Below are positions 7,228 to 15,820 of a DNA stretch of 21,376 bases, piece by piece; the stretch's first letter is position 1; every line of letters starts with the position of its first letter. The DNA is from CAZRUA01 sp964603125 (GTDB taxonomy: Bacteria; Bacteroidota; Bacteroidia; B-17B0; Aurantibacillaceae). A program made the position numbers and the translations under genes. The stretch lies in NCBI GenBank assembly GCA_964603125.1, contig CAZRUA010000059.1, positions 1 to 21,376 on the forward strand, read 5' to 3'. The notes below the pieces were generated by a model. That model saw only the letters and a program-made list of their open reading frames with translations. It had not been told where the DNA came from and made no database searches.

Positions 7228-9177
7228 TTAGTTGTATTCGTATTTGCACATATAACTGCCTTCTGGCATTTTCGAAGTAGTTTCAACAAGAAGTTTGTTT
7301 TTGTAGATGTATTCAATATTGGCACCAATTTGCCCGGTGTTATTATAAATTACTTCTTTTGTTTTTTGTCCAACGTTGTTATAAAAGACTATTGTTGTAA
7401 AAACTAATCCTGAATTATAAATTCTTGTCTCTTTTCTTTCTGAAGGCTTGCTGTAATCATAACTACTCTTTTCGCTTCCTCCATTGAAGAAGTTTTCTTT
7501 TTGCAGAATTAAGCCTTTATCGTTGTATTCCGTCTTATTAATAAGAATTGGACTATAGGTGTTTTCGTAGTTAAATGTGCTTAATGTAGTGTTGTTTTTG
7601 ATTGATTTTGTTTTTAAGCTGCTTTCTGAATAATTACTATCATTCACGGTTAAAGACAGTAAACAAACTCCCGCTGAATCAAGATCTTTTACCGTGAAGT
7701 TTTTTTGATTCGTAAAATAAATGGTGCGTTTAATTGTTGTGTTTGCTGTTGAACGTCCGTAAGTATTCACCGTAAGTTTTAAAACCAATTCTCCTTTTCC
7801 ATCTTTTATATTATTTTGCAGAGTGTCTTCAATTTTAAGGTAGTAGGATGGTACATAATAATTGTCTTCCCAAGCAAAGTCTATATCAATTCCAATTCGT
7901 GTTAATGGACCATAAACTAAATGTTGATCAAAGGATTTTTTAGCACTTTTAATGGAATGTTCTTCCTTGGTAATATAGCTATATATAAGCGTGTCTACAT
8001 CTTTTAAATTACAAATTGGCTTTCTGTTTTCCGTTTCCTTAATTCCGCCGTATGACCTATATCTCTGTTCAATCATATAGTTCCTATTTCTAAAGCTATA
8101 CGACTCAAAATCAATGGTTGTTCTTTCTAAAGTATCGCCATTGGAATTATAGGTGTAAAGTATTTTTTTGCTAGGTGGATTATTCCCTGGTTGCTTCAAC
8201 TGAACCTCTATAAGTTGTTTTTTTAAGTTGTAAAGGTATGTTGTTAAATAAGTTATGTTTTTGCCGTAATAATCAGTTTTTACAGTGAGTAAGGAGTCTT
8301 TATTATAGGTGTAAGTTGAATGACTATTGTTGTTGCTTAGGTTACTTTCTGATTTTACTTCTTTAAGTAAATTTCCTTCATAAATGTAAAAGGTTTCGTT
8401 ATGACGTTTCTCTTCATCGTATGAGTACCAATCTTCTTTAATTACCTTACCATCTTTGCGTGTATATTCAATTTTCGATTGTAATTTACCATTGTCACTA
8501 TAACTCTCGGTCCGCTCAATTTTATTATCTAGCGTATAATAAGTTTTTGGATAGTATTGACTTCTTCCTTTTGTTAAGATTTCTCTCCAAACTTCGTTTC
8601 CTCTCAAGTCATAGTGGAGCTTTAGTTTTAGGTAAGGTGTGTCAATTGCGTTATAATGATAGGCAACCGTCTCTATTCTGTTGTTTTTGTAAGTGTATAC
8701 TTCAAAGTTATCGATGTTTGTATTAGTTGAGTAAGTAGTTTTCTTGATTAGTAAGCCGTTTTTGTATTCAAATTTTTGGACAAGAGGAGGGTAGTTTTTT
8801 CGTTTTAATTCTAATTGAATTAACTCATCTTTATTGTTATAGGTATAAGTTGTTAGTTGCGTGTCTTTTTGGGTAATGTATATATTCCGAATGGATATTA
8901 AATGTTGTTTTGAATTGTATGTGTAATCCATTTCAACATTGGCTTTTTCACCATCAAAGTAAAGTAGTTTTTCTAATTGTCCATTCTCATTGTAGTATCT
9001 TTCATAAGCTTTTGTGCCTTTCGACTTGTTATAAATATCAAACGGACTGATTTGCCAGTTGGTAATCTTGGTAATTTTATTTTCGCGTATAAAGATGGAA
9101 TCCGTTAAAAATTCATTTTGAGCAAATGAAACGTTAAATAGCGGAATTAAAAGCAGAAATAGTAGTTTTTTTCTCAT
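7228..9177 (-). CDS. Secreted YD/RHS-like repeat protein of unknown function
   Basis: The protein (649 residues from the chosen start) begins with a clear signal peptide, MRKKLLFLLLIPLFNVSFAQ. I chose the ATG at 9177 because it gives a normal signal peptide. The frame extends to ATG 9195 and GTG 9213, which would add 6 or 12 residues. The body is made of irregular tyrosine-rich units such as YTYNNKDELIQLELKRK, YTYNKDSLLTVKTDYYG and YIYKNKLLVETTSK. These are short beta-hairpins reminiscent of YD/RHS or MORN-like repeats, giving an elongated beta structure. There is no T9SS sorting domain, lipobox or catalytic motif, so it is likely periplasmic or surface exposed by another route. It lies 45 bases downstream of the helical protein gene on the same strand and is probably co-transcribed with it. 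Confidence 0.8.
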   Translation of the reverse strand: MRKKLLFLLLIPLFNVSFAQNEFLTDSIFIRENKITKITNWQISPFDIYNKSKGTKAYERYYNENGQLEKLLYFDGEKANVEMDYTYNSKQHLISIRNIYITQKDTQLTTYTYNNKDELIQLELKRKNYPPLVQKFEYKNGLLIKKTTYSTNTNIDNFEVYTYKNNRIETVAYHYNAIDTPYLKLKLHYDLRGNEVWREILTKGRSQYYPKTYYTLDNKIERTESYSDNGKLQSKIEYTRKDGKVIKEDWYSYDEEKRHNETFYIYEGNLLKEVKSESNLSNNNSHSTYTYNKDSLLTVKTDYYGKNITYLTTYLYNLKKQLIEVQLKQPGNNPPSKKILYTYNSNGDTLERTTIDFESYSFRNRNYMIEQRYRSYGGIKETENRKPICNLKDVDTLIYSYITKEEHSIKSAKKSFDQHLVYGPLTRIGIDIDFAWEDNYYVPSYYLKIEDTLQNNIKDGKGELVLKLTVNTYGRSTANTTIKRTIYFTNQKNFTVKDLDSAGVCLLSLTVNDSNYSESSLKTKSIKNNTTLSTFNYENTYSPILINKTEYNDKGLILQKENFFNGGSEKSSYDYSKPSERKETRIYNSGLVFTTIVFYNNVGQKTKEVIYNNTGQIGANIEYIYKNKLLVETTSKMPEGSYMCKYEYN

Positions 9178-9222
9178 AGCTCTATTAAGATGCATTAGAA
9201 ACTTAAATTCCACATGAATAAA

Positions 9223-10677
9223 CTAGTTAATATTCAATTGATTATCAATCCATTTAATGTAGTCAAAATGTTCAAATGCACTAGCTTTTGTTTTATCTTG
9301 TTTTAGCAGTTCTAGTTCATTTTTAAGGGACTTGAATATGTCCTTTCGATTTTTTTTTGAATTATGACCTAACATTTTCTTTAAATGAGTAAGCATAACA
9401 TTCTCAAAATCGTATATTTTGTTTCTTTGTTCTAAAAATCGATAGGTGGATTGAGCTCTGGATTTTAGTAAATCTATATTTCCTAGTTCAATATGTATAA
9501 TCAATTCAATTAATCTTACGTAAGTGTATTGATATAAGGTTTGCTGTGGTCCATTGATTATTTCATGTAACCATTTTAGTGCAGTTTTATATTCTTTATT
9601 CCAAAAATAGATGATAGCAATATTAACCCTAACATCAATAGCTCGAATAGGGGAGAATCTGGAGATTATTTCCGTTAACTCTTTCTCAATACTTGTAATG
9701 TATGGAAGTGCTTCGCTGTATTTTTTAGAAAGTGTAAATCGACCAATTCCATGTGAGTATTCAATTTCCTTTTCTTGCACTTTATGATTGGAATTAGCAA
9801 CTAAGTAAGAATTAAATTGGGTATAGTAGTTTTCAAATTGCTCTATGTCTTTGTTATTGTAAAGCATAGAGAGAACGTTGCCATAAACCAGTAAAAATGT
9901 TTTATAGTTTACTTCACGCATTACTTTATTATCAATATAGGAATTTAATTGCTTTATTTTTGAGAGTACAGCCTCTTTCATATTATCAAAAGCATAGTGG
10001 TAAATTGTTTCACCACTGTAGTATGTGTTGAGTGTTTTGAATGAAATTTCAGGATTCATTAATATCTCATTTGCCTGAAATAATTGGGTTATTTCATCTT
10101 TTTCTTGTTTTGTTTTTGCTTTGTCGTTTTTTTGGACCCAATTGAGTATGTCGATGTACCATTTATTAGATAAATTAATTTGCTCCAATTGGCGAATTGT
10201 TTTGCTTTGTAATTCAAAATGCTCTTTGTTTGATTTTAGTTTAAACTGATTGTAGGTATAAACAAATGAATTGATTTGAATTAAGTGCATGTAGAGCTGA
10301 TTTTTTTGAGCTAATTCAATCGATTGTGCAATAAGCTTTTCGCATTGATCATGAAGCCCTTTATCGAAAAGTATTTTTATTGATTCAATGCTATCATTTA
10401 ATTTCGCCTCAATGTTTTTTTCCTTGTTGTAATGAATTAAGCTTTCAAGAATAGAATCGTACAAATACTTTTTGGATTGCGAGTAATTTTTTGCTATCGA
10501 ACTATTTTTTATTTTTTTGATTATTGAGCCTTCATTGTATTCAGTTAAGGAATTTATCGTGTCAAATAAAAGCAAGTAGTTGGCATCTTTCCCAATAAAA
10601 CTATTTTTTTTGAAATAGCCTTTCTCATTGGGGCTAAGTGTTTTAATTAGCTCAAATAGTGGGTCGTTTACATCCAT
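9223..10677 (-). CDS. Conserved Bacteroidota helical (TPR-like) protein, unknown function
   Basis: The 484-residue protein is almost entirely alpha-helical, rich in Lys, Asn, Ile and Leu, with no signal peptide or membrane segment, so it is probably cytoplasmic. The N-terminus (LFELIKTLSPNEKGYFKKNS, then YLLLFDTINSL and LYDSILESLIHYNK) resembles a family I have seen annotated only as hypothetical in Bacteroidota. Paired helices such as LFDKGLHDQCEKLIAQSIEL and YFWNKEYKTALKWLHEII look like TPR-type units, which usually mediate protein contacts. The ATG at 10677 follows GGAGAAACAAAA, an acceptable ribosome-binding region. A canonical Bacteroidota promoter lies just upstream. The gene heads a two-gene unit with the secreted YD-like protein; no joint function can be stated. 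Confidence 0.78.
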   Translation of the reverse strand: MDVNDPLFELIKTLSPNEKGYFKKNSFIGKDANYLLLFDTINSLTEYNEGSIIKKIKNSSIAKNYSQSKKYLYDSILESLIHYNKEKNIEAKLNDSIESIKILFDKGLHDQCEKLIAQSIELAQKNQLYMHLIQINSFVYTYNQFKLKSNKEHFELQSKTIRQLEQINLSNKWYIDILNWVQKNDKAKTKQEKDEITQLFQANEILMNPEISFKTLNTYYSGETIYHYAFDNMKEAVLSKIKQLNSYIDNKVMREVNYKTFLLVYGNVLSMLYNNKDIEQFENYYTQFNSYLVANSNHKVQEKEIEYSHGIGRFTLSKKYSEALPYITSIEKELTEIISRFSPIRAIDVRVNIAIIYFWNKEYKTALKWLHEIINGPQQTLYQYTYVRLIELIIHIELGNIDLLKSRAQSTYRFLEQRNKIYDFENVMLTHLKKMLGHNSKKNRKDIFKSLKNELELLKQDKTKASAFEHFDYIKWIDNQLNIN

Positions 10678-10834
10678 TTTTGTTTCTCCGAAATATTACC
10701 AAATATACATTTAATTTCTTAATTAACAATTAGTTATGGTTTATTTTCCCTTTCCCAAAACTGATAAAAATCAACATTTTTATTTAAATGGATAGTAGTT
10801 TTTTAATACATTTACACTAAATCTAATTAAAACT
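10678..10834. other. Divergent intergenic region
   Basis: The 157 bases separate two divergent genes. The reverse side holds the promoter described at 10700-10729. On the forward side TACATTTA (10807-10814) is one base from the -7 consensus and lies 20 bases before the start at 10835, but I see no -33 TTG at suitable distance. No operator-like palindrome or RNA structure stands out. Confidence 0.5.
10700..10729 (-). promoter_or_regulatory. Bacteroidota-type promoter for the 10677-7228 unit
   Basis: Read on the reverse strand, TTG (10729-10727) is followed after exactly 19 bases by TATATTTG (10707-10700), a perfect match to the -7 consensus TAnnTTTG with a -33 TTG at accepted spacing. The start codon at 10677 is 22 bases further on. 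This is the best promoter in the window. Confidence 0.65.
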
Positions 10835-13800
10835 ATGAAGAAAATTTTACTGTTACTTATTGCCATTTTATTTGGTATTCATGCTCAATCGCAAACTACA
10901 CCTGCATCATTGCAATGGGAGAAATCTCAAAATGGTAGTGCGAGTTTAACACACTATTTAGTTAAAACACTTACGGATGTTTCAGGAAATGTGTATACAT
11001 TATCTTATGCGAATGAGGACATGGTAGTTGTTAAATTTAATAGCTCAACTGGTGTAACGCAAAGTTATATTTATAATAATCCAAGCAATACAAATGATTA
11101 TCCAAAGGATTTTACTTATGATGCATCGGGCAATATTTATATTGTAGGTTATTCATTTAGTGTGGGTTCATTTGGTTATTATGCAACAATTGTGAAGTTT
11201 AATGCAGCTGGTACTTTGGCTTGGCAGGTTAATTATCTTCCAAGTAATTGGGTTTATCCAACTGAAGTTAGCGCAAATGCCATTGCATTGGATGCTTCAA
11301 ACAACATTTATTTTACAGGAGCTATGAATGATAGTTTGGTTGTTGGTAAAGTAAGTAATGCGGGAGTTGTTCAAATGGTAAAGCACCTAACTATAGGAGG
11401 AACTGATTTGGGCTCAGGTCAGGATATAGCTTTGGATGCTTCAGGTAATATTTATATAGCTGGAAAAATGCAGGTAGTAGCTAATTCATTTGATGCAATT
11501 GCAGCAAAATTAAATACAAGTGGTGTTGTACAATGGACCAAACAAATTACTGGTGCTGCAGGCGCGGATGACATATCAATTAACATTGCTGTTGATAATA
11601 GTTCGAATTCGTATGTGTTTTCAAACATTGCTGACACGAGTTCATTAGATTTCACCCCTTATCTAACAAAGTATAATGCGTCGGGAGCGCAACAGTTCCA
11701 AAAGAAAATGTACATTCCTTCACAAATGAGTTCGGAAGCAGTTGAGTTAATTGTAGATAATTTGGGGAATAGCTATTCGGCTATTTATGTAACCATGGGC
11801 TTATCAACAAGGTATTCTCGCATTGTTAAACATTCATCATCGGGTACTCAAAATTATGATAATACAATTGATGTGGTTGGTAATTCTGTTGATAAGGTTA
11901 ATGACATCTTTTTAGACGTCAATAACAATTTATTTGCTTCTGGGCAAACAGGTAACTCTTCATTTGGATTCGATTCAAATTTCTGCTCAAAAATAAATGC
12001 AGCAGGAAGTATTTCTTTTACAAATGTTTTGGTGGGATCTAGTATGTCTCCGTCCAATCCTGCATTTATTGTTGCAGATGCAAGTGGCTTTATGAATATG
12101 GTCGGTACAAGTTATAAAATTTATAACGCACGTTTAAATAATACAGGGGCATTTCAGTTTGAAGGAGTTTTTGCGGGCACAGCTAATACTTATGATAAAG
12201 CATCCCGTGTATTTACAGACGGAAATCATGCAATTTATTCATTAGGTTATGTAACAAATGATAATTCAAATTCGGATGCTGTATTAAGCAAGTATGATGC
12301 AGAAGGTAATATACAATGGCAAAATATGATTGATGTTGCCAATGGATACGATGAAGCCTATGATATGGGGCATGACAGTATTTATAATGTTTATGTTACA
12401 AAACAAACTTCTTCTGGTGGAGAACTTGTTAAGTATGACTCAATAGGTTCCCCAATTTGGGTTAACCCATCTTCTTACGCTTACAGAAAGATAATGAATG
12501 ATAATGGAGGAAATTCGTATATGGTTTGTAATGGAAACTTATCTTCTTCATTTACGGTGAAAAAGGTTAATGCTTCTGGTTCAACCGTTTTTGAAACAAT
12601 AGGTTCAACAGGTGCAATTTATTCATTAAATAACCCAACAATGGCCTTAGATGCAAACGGTAGGATTTATGCAGCAGGAACACGTATTGTTAATGCTAAT
12701 ACTCCTTTTGCAGTTACACGAGTAATCGTGCAGAAATTCTCTCCATCTGGAAACTCTTTATGGCTTAAACAATTAAATTTAGTCGATTCTACAGATAGTT
12801 ATTCTCAGTCAGGTAATATTGCAAATAAAGTTCTGATTGATGGTGCAAATAACGTTTATGTTATGGGTAATGGTTATGATACAACTGGTTTTGGAGAATT
12901 TTATTCTTATGTAACTAAATTTGATAATAACGGTACACAGTTGTGGCAACAGTTATTTTATGGAGGATTTGGAAGAGAGGTTTCGGGAACAATGGAATTT
13001 GTTAGCAGTGGAGAGCTAGTAATTTTTTCGGGCGGTTATGGAACATATTTTTTGAGAAGAATTAGCCGTAATGATGGCTCGTTAGTATGGGAACAAAGTA
13101 TTAGTGCTGGCAGCGGAAATAGCGCAACTGCTTTAAAGGTTGATGCTAACGAAAATTACTATTGTTTTGGAGAAGCGTTGACTTCTAATAGCTCTGAACG
13201 CGATTTAGTTTTGATGAAGTTTGATTCAACAGGAAATTTATTATGGAGCACAACAAAATCCGGAGCTTTGGTAGGTAATGATTTTGCAAGAGATATGGAT
13301 GTTACAGCTAATGGAAGAATTTATTGTGTTGCAGAAATGAATAATTCAAGTGGTTCACAATCGGATTTTTCTTTATTGAAGTTTTGTGATATTTCTACTC
13401 CAACAATTTCAACTCCAAATAATTATACAGCCTTATGTCCAGGAAGTAATGTTACAATTACAGCTAATGGTGGAGGCACATCTTTTTATTTATGGAGTCC
13501 AGGAGGTGAAACAACTACCCAAATTACGGTTAGTACAGCTAATGATTATTATGCAACTATTACTAAGCCAGATGGTTGTTTTAAAAACACAGATACGATA
13601 CATCTAACCATTAAACCAGTGCCTGCTACTCCTCAAATTTGTGCTGTAACTGTTGATGATGCTAGTACTCACAATATTTTGCAATGGGATAAAACAGGTT
13701 TTATTGGAGTTGATAGTATTAAAATTTACCGTGAAGATGTTACTAATGTCTATACACATATTGGAACAGTTGATAATGATAGTTTGAGTGAGTACCACGA

Positions 13801-14446
13801 TTATGGGGCAGATCCAAATGTAACTACTAAGCGTTATAAAATAAGTGCAATAGACAGTTGTGGACAGGAATCTCCATTAAGTAATTATCACAACACAATT
13901 TATATTGTTTATTCAGGAAGTGGTCAGTACACTTGGAATCCGCTATATACAATTGAGAATACAGCTAATCCTGTAAATAATTACTTGTTAATGCGAGATG
14001 ATTTATCAAATGGGACTTGGACTCAAGTTGCCTCAACTGCAGGTACGCAACAAACGATAGTTGATCCAGCTTATGCAAGTTTTCCGAATGCAAGTTGGCG
14101 TGTAGAAACAGCGTGGAGTATTAATTGCAATCCAACTCGAGGTCCAATTAACACATCACGTTCTAACATCCGCACAAATTCAGTTGGTTTAAATGAATAT
14201 AGTTTTGCAAGCAATTTCATGAGTATATACCCAAATCCAGCAAAGGGATTGGTGAATATTACTTTAGCAGAAAGATTAACGAATGGAACAATTGAATTGT
14301 ATGATGTTTTAGGCAAGCAAATTTATTCAATACAAATAACTAGTTTAACTGCAATTATTGATTTATCAAATATTGCATCGGGTTTGTATACGATTAAAGT
14401 AAGTGACGGAAATAAGAGCTTGATTAAGAAATTAATCGTTGAGTAA
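10835..14446 (+). CDS. Large T9SS-secreted protein with SBBP-type beta-propeller repeats, Ig-like and Fn3-like domains
   Basis: The 1203 residues start with a signal peptide (MKKILLLLIAILFGIHAQSQ). Residues from about 25 to 850 hold at least nine spaced repeats of the form DASGNIYIVG, for example DASNNIYFTG, DASGNIYIAG, DANGRIYAAG and DGANNVYVMG. This is the SBBP beta-propeller pattern. An Ig-like domain with CPGSNVTITANGGG begins near 867. The segment from 932 contains two Fn3-like domains, and the last 74 residues (from SIYPNPAKG to KKLIVE) are a T9SS type A sorting domain. The protein should be exported by Sec, moved across the outer membrane by T9SS and released or anchored on the surface. 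No enzymatic motif is seen, so adhesion or a structural role is more likely than catalysis. Residues 932-1203 match the second T9SS cargo without gaps. A strong terminator follows. Confidence 0.9.
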   Translation: MKKILLLLIAILFGIHAQSQTTPASLQWEKSQNGSASLTHYLVKTLTDVSGNVYTLSYANEDMVVVKFNSSTGVTQSYIYNNPSNTNDYPKDFTYDASGNIYIVGYSFSVGSFGYYATIVKFNAAGTLAWQVNYLPSNWVYPTEVSANAIALDASNNIYFTGAMNDSLVVGKVSNAGVVQMVKHLTIGGTDLGSGQDIALDASGNIYIAGKMQVVANSFDAIAAKLNTSGVVQWTKQITGAAGADDISINIAVDNSSNSYVFSNIADTSSLDFTPYLTKYNASGAQQFQKKMYIPSQMSSEAVELIVDNLGNSYSAIYVTMGLSTRYSRIVKHSSSGTQNYDNTIDVVGNSVDKVNDIFLDVNNNLFASGQTGNSSFGFDSNFCSKINAAGSISFTNVLVGSSMSPSNPAFIVADASGFMNMVGTSYKIYNARLNNTGAFQFEGVFAGTANTYDKASRVFTDGNHAIYSLGYVTNDNSNSDAVLSKYDAEGNIQWQNMIDVANGYDEAYDMGHDSIYNVYVTKQTSSGGELVKYDSIGSPIWVNPSSYAYRKIMNDNGGNSYMVCNGNLSSSFTVKKVNASGSTVFETIGSTGAIYSLNNPTMALDANGRIYAAGTRIVNANTPFAVTRVIVQKFSPSGNSLWLKQLNLVDSTDSYSQSGNIANKVLIDGANNVYVMGNGYDTTGFGEFYSYVTKFDNNGTQLWQQLFYGGFGREVSGTMEFVSSGELVIFSGGYGTYFLRRISRNDGSLVWEQSISAGSGNSATALKVDANENYYCFGEALTSNSSERDLVLMKFDSTGNLLWSTTKSGALVGNDFARDMDVTANGRIYCVAEMNNSSGSQSDFSLLKFCDISTPTISTPNNYTALCPGSNVTITANGGGTSFYLWSPGGETTTQITVSTANDYYATITKPDGCFKNTDTIHLTIKPVPATPQICAVTVDDASTHNILQWDKTGFIGVDSIKIYREDVTNVYTHIGTVDNDSLSEYHDYGADPNVTTKRYKISAIDSCGQESPLSNYHNTIYIVYSGSGQYTWNPLYTIENTANPVNNYLLMRDDLSNGTWTQVASTAGTQQTIVDPAYASFPNASWRVETAWSINCNPTRGPINTSRSNIRTNSVGLNEYSFASNFMSIYPNPAKGLVNITLAERLTNGTIELYDVLGKQIYSIQITSLTAIIDLSNIASGLYTIKVSDGNKSLIKKLIVE
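13628..14446 (+). repeat. Duplicated C-terminal module, copy 1 (819 bp)
   Basis: This stretch encodes the last 272 residues and the stop of the first T9SS cargo, from TPQICAVTVDD to KKLIVE. It aligns codon for codon, with no gap, with 19994-20812. By eye about 41 residues differ, so roughly 85% are identical. The Fn3-like part is more conserved than the sorting domain. Many codons differ only synonymously, so the copies are old or selected at protein level. Similarity stops at both ends of the module. Confidence 0.9.
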
Positions 14447-14463
14447 AGAATTTTAGAATATAT

Positions 14464-14498
14464 AAAAAGCCTCAGTGAAGAATCACTGAGGCTTTTTT
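14464..14498 (+). terminator. Rho-independent terminator, possibly bidirectional
   Basis: A long perfect stem, AAAAAGCCTCAGTGA with TCACTGAGGCTTTTT around the loop AGAA, ends in a T tract 18 bases after the stop of the large T9SS gene. The A tract on the other side means it can also end reverse transcription from the convergent gene whose stop is at 14519. Confidence 0.9.
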
Positions 14499-14518
14499 AT
14501 ATGTTCAATGAGTTTTAA

Positions 14519-15751
14519 TTATTGTAACTCAATAGTTATTGTATAATCTCCTTCAGTAACACCTTTGGCACCTGCAACAGCAAAATAAACTCTGTTTCTT
14601 ATAGTTGTCGCATTAAATTCAATGGTTTGTGGTTTTGAAGGTTCGGTTAAGTTTGGTTGACCAACCCATTCAGGAAATGAAGCTTCGCAAGCTGTGCATC
14701 GGCTTACTTCAGGAGGTGTTTTTATGAAGTCGAATCCTGAGTATCCATATATATTAATACGTGATTTTGTGCTGGCAGGTGTTACCGTAATTTTTACAAT
14801 TGATTTTTTTGGTAAATCAAACCAATACGCAACATGTTTACCTTCGAACTCTATATTTCTAATACCAACCCAACAAGCCATTGAACTTGATTCAGCCCAC
14901 TCTAGGTCTTCCATAATCTCTCCTGTCTTTAAATTTCCTTTTATGGTAATTGTTTGACCTTTTATTGCCTTTACATAACTTGGTTTTGTTGGAGTAGTGT
15001 TTGAAGTAGGTTTATTTAATCTATCTGCAGTAACATCCTCGTCATATGTATCGCCATATCCATCGTAACCAATTTTATATGTACCGTTTGAGTTTACCTT
15101 TAAGATTAGGCAACCAAACCATTTGTTTTCCTTCGTGTCGAAAATTTCAGCACGGTCGTTCACAGCCCACGCTGCATTAGAAGTAGTAGTAACTACTGGT
15201 TGAGTGCTCGTTGTGTTAGTTGTTGGGGAGGCAACTGGATTCGTATTACTTCTTGGCAGAGTTGTTTTATTTTCAAGTTGAATTGTGTTGAAATACAAGC
15301 TTGCTTGATTATCAGGAGTGAATGATGTTTTGTTTAGAATGAATGCTTGGTAAACAAAACGACCCTCAGAGAATAAGTGCAGAGTAATATTTGTACCTTT
15401 GTCATTCACATATTTAAGAAGTGTAGAAGGTTTGCCAGCTATTGTTGAAGTTGTTTTTGAATCTATTTTGGTAGCTTTCTTTTCAAGGCGGCTAATAATT
15501 CCAGGAATTGCTTTTGTGGCAATTTCACTTGTTTTAACTCTACTACAAGTTAATGCGTAAGTTACCCCACCACTAGTAGACGTAGCGGTAAGCATCGTGT
15601 CGTTAGCAGTCGGCTTGATGGATTTGTCAATTTTTGCAGGAAATCCAGCGCTTATTGGATAACCATCCGTATTGAAATTGTTTGTGCTAAAGGTTTGTGC
15701 TTTCGATACTACGAAAGTACTCATGAGTAGGGTTAGGAATGTAGTTTTCAT
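14519..15751 (-). CDS. Secreted protein with Tudor/Agenet-like domain and C-terminal beta-sandwich
   Basis: I place the start at the ATG at 15751 (410 residues), because it begins a good signal peptide (MKTTFLTLLMSTFVVSKAQ) after the A-rich leader TTCTAAA. The frame reaches a TTG at 15769, which I reject. Residues about 20-160 form an exported domain ending in YQAFILNK and ASLYFNTIQL, reminiscent of PsbP/DcrB-like folds. A Thr/Pro/Asn-rich linker spans about 162-193. Residues 194-246, with WAVNDRAEIFDTKENKWFGC, YKIGYDGYG and DEDV, look like a Tudor/Agenet SH3-type barrel. Residues 258-410 form a beta-rich domain like the pre-peptidase C-terminal type. No sorting domain is present. A TCACCC-N4-GGGTGA palindrome lies 45 bases before the start, which ties its control to the neighbouring two-component genes. 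Function unknown. Confidence 0.8.
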   Translation of the reverse strand: MKTTFLTLLMSTFVVSKAQTFSTNNFNTDGYPISAGFPAKIDKSIKPTANDTMLTATSTSGGVTYALTCSRVKTSEIATKAIPGIISRLEKKATKIDSKTTSTIAGKPSTLLKYVNDKGTNITLHLFSEGRFVYQAFILNKTSFTPDNQASLYFNTIQLENKTTLPRSNTNPVASPTTNTTSTQPVVTTTSNAAWAVNDRAEIFDTKENKWFGCLILKVNSNGTYKIGYDGYGDTYDEDVTADRLNKPTSNTTPTKPSYVKAIKGQTITIKGNLKTGEIMEDLEWAESSSMACWVGIRNIEFEGKHVAYWFDLPKKSIVKITVTPASTKSRINIYGYSGFDFIKTPPEVSRCTACEASFPEWVGQPNLTEPSKPQTIEFNATTIRNRVYFAVAGAKGVTEGDYTITIELQ

Positions 15752-15796
15752 TTTAGAATTTTTTTTCAAAATTCCTTAATAAATGTCGCTTTGTTC

Positions 15797-15812
15797 TCAC
15801 CCTAATGGGTGA
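15797..15812 (-). promoter_or_regulatory. Candidate operator, copy 1: TCACCC-N4-GGGTGA
   Basis: This is a perfect 6+6 inverted repeat with a four-base centre, lying between the response regulator stop and the Tudor-like gene. It is 45 bases upstream of that gene's ATG at 15751. A weak -7 match, GAATTTTG (one mismatch to TAnnTTTG), lies between them at 15774-15767. In the reverse reading no T tract follows the hairpin, so it is not a good terminator for the response regulator. The identical half-sites recur at 18329-18344 with the same AT-rich flank. Confidence 0.5.
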
Positions 15813-15820
15813 TTTTATAT

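Noticed and set aside
7205..7240. A terminator between the convergent sugar transporter and YD-like genes
   Set aside because: Only four bases separate the stops, and I find no stable hairpin with a T tract there; weak AACTA/TTAGTT symmetry is not convincing.
10900..13390. Possible tandem DNA repeat or CRISPR-like array in the large T9SS gene
   Set aside because: The periodicity is in the protein (DASGNIYxxG units at irregular spacing of about 40-80 residues); the DNA repeats are imperfect and in frame, as expected for beta-propeller blades.
15752..15769. TTG start at 15769 for the Tudor-like secreted protein
   Set aside because: It would put a hydrophilic extension before a good signal peptide; the ATG at 15751 has an A-rich leader and gives a normal signal sequence. 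The same reasoning rejects the TTG starts at 18272 and 20861 and the GTG at 9213.
15797..15812. Reading the TCACCC-N4-GGGTGA hairpin as the terminator of the response regulator gene
   Set aside because: In the reverse direction the hairpin is followed by GAACAAAGCG, not a T tract, and the second copy at 18329 sits in a divergent promoter region where no terminator is needed.
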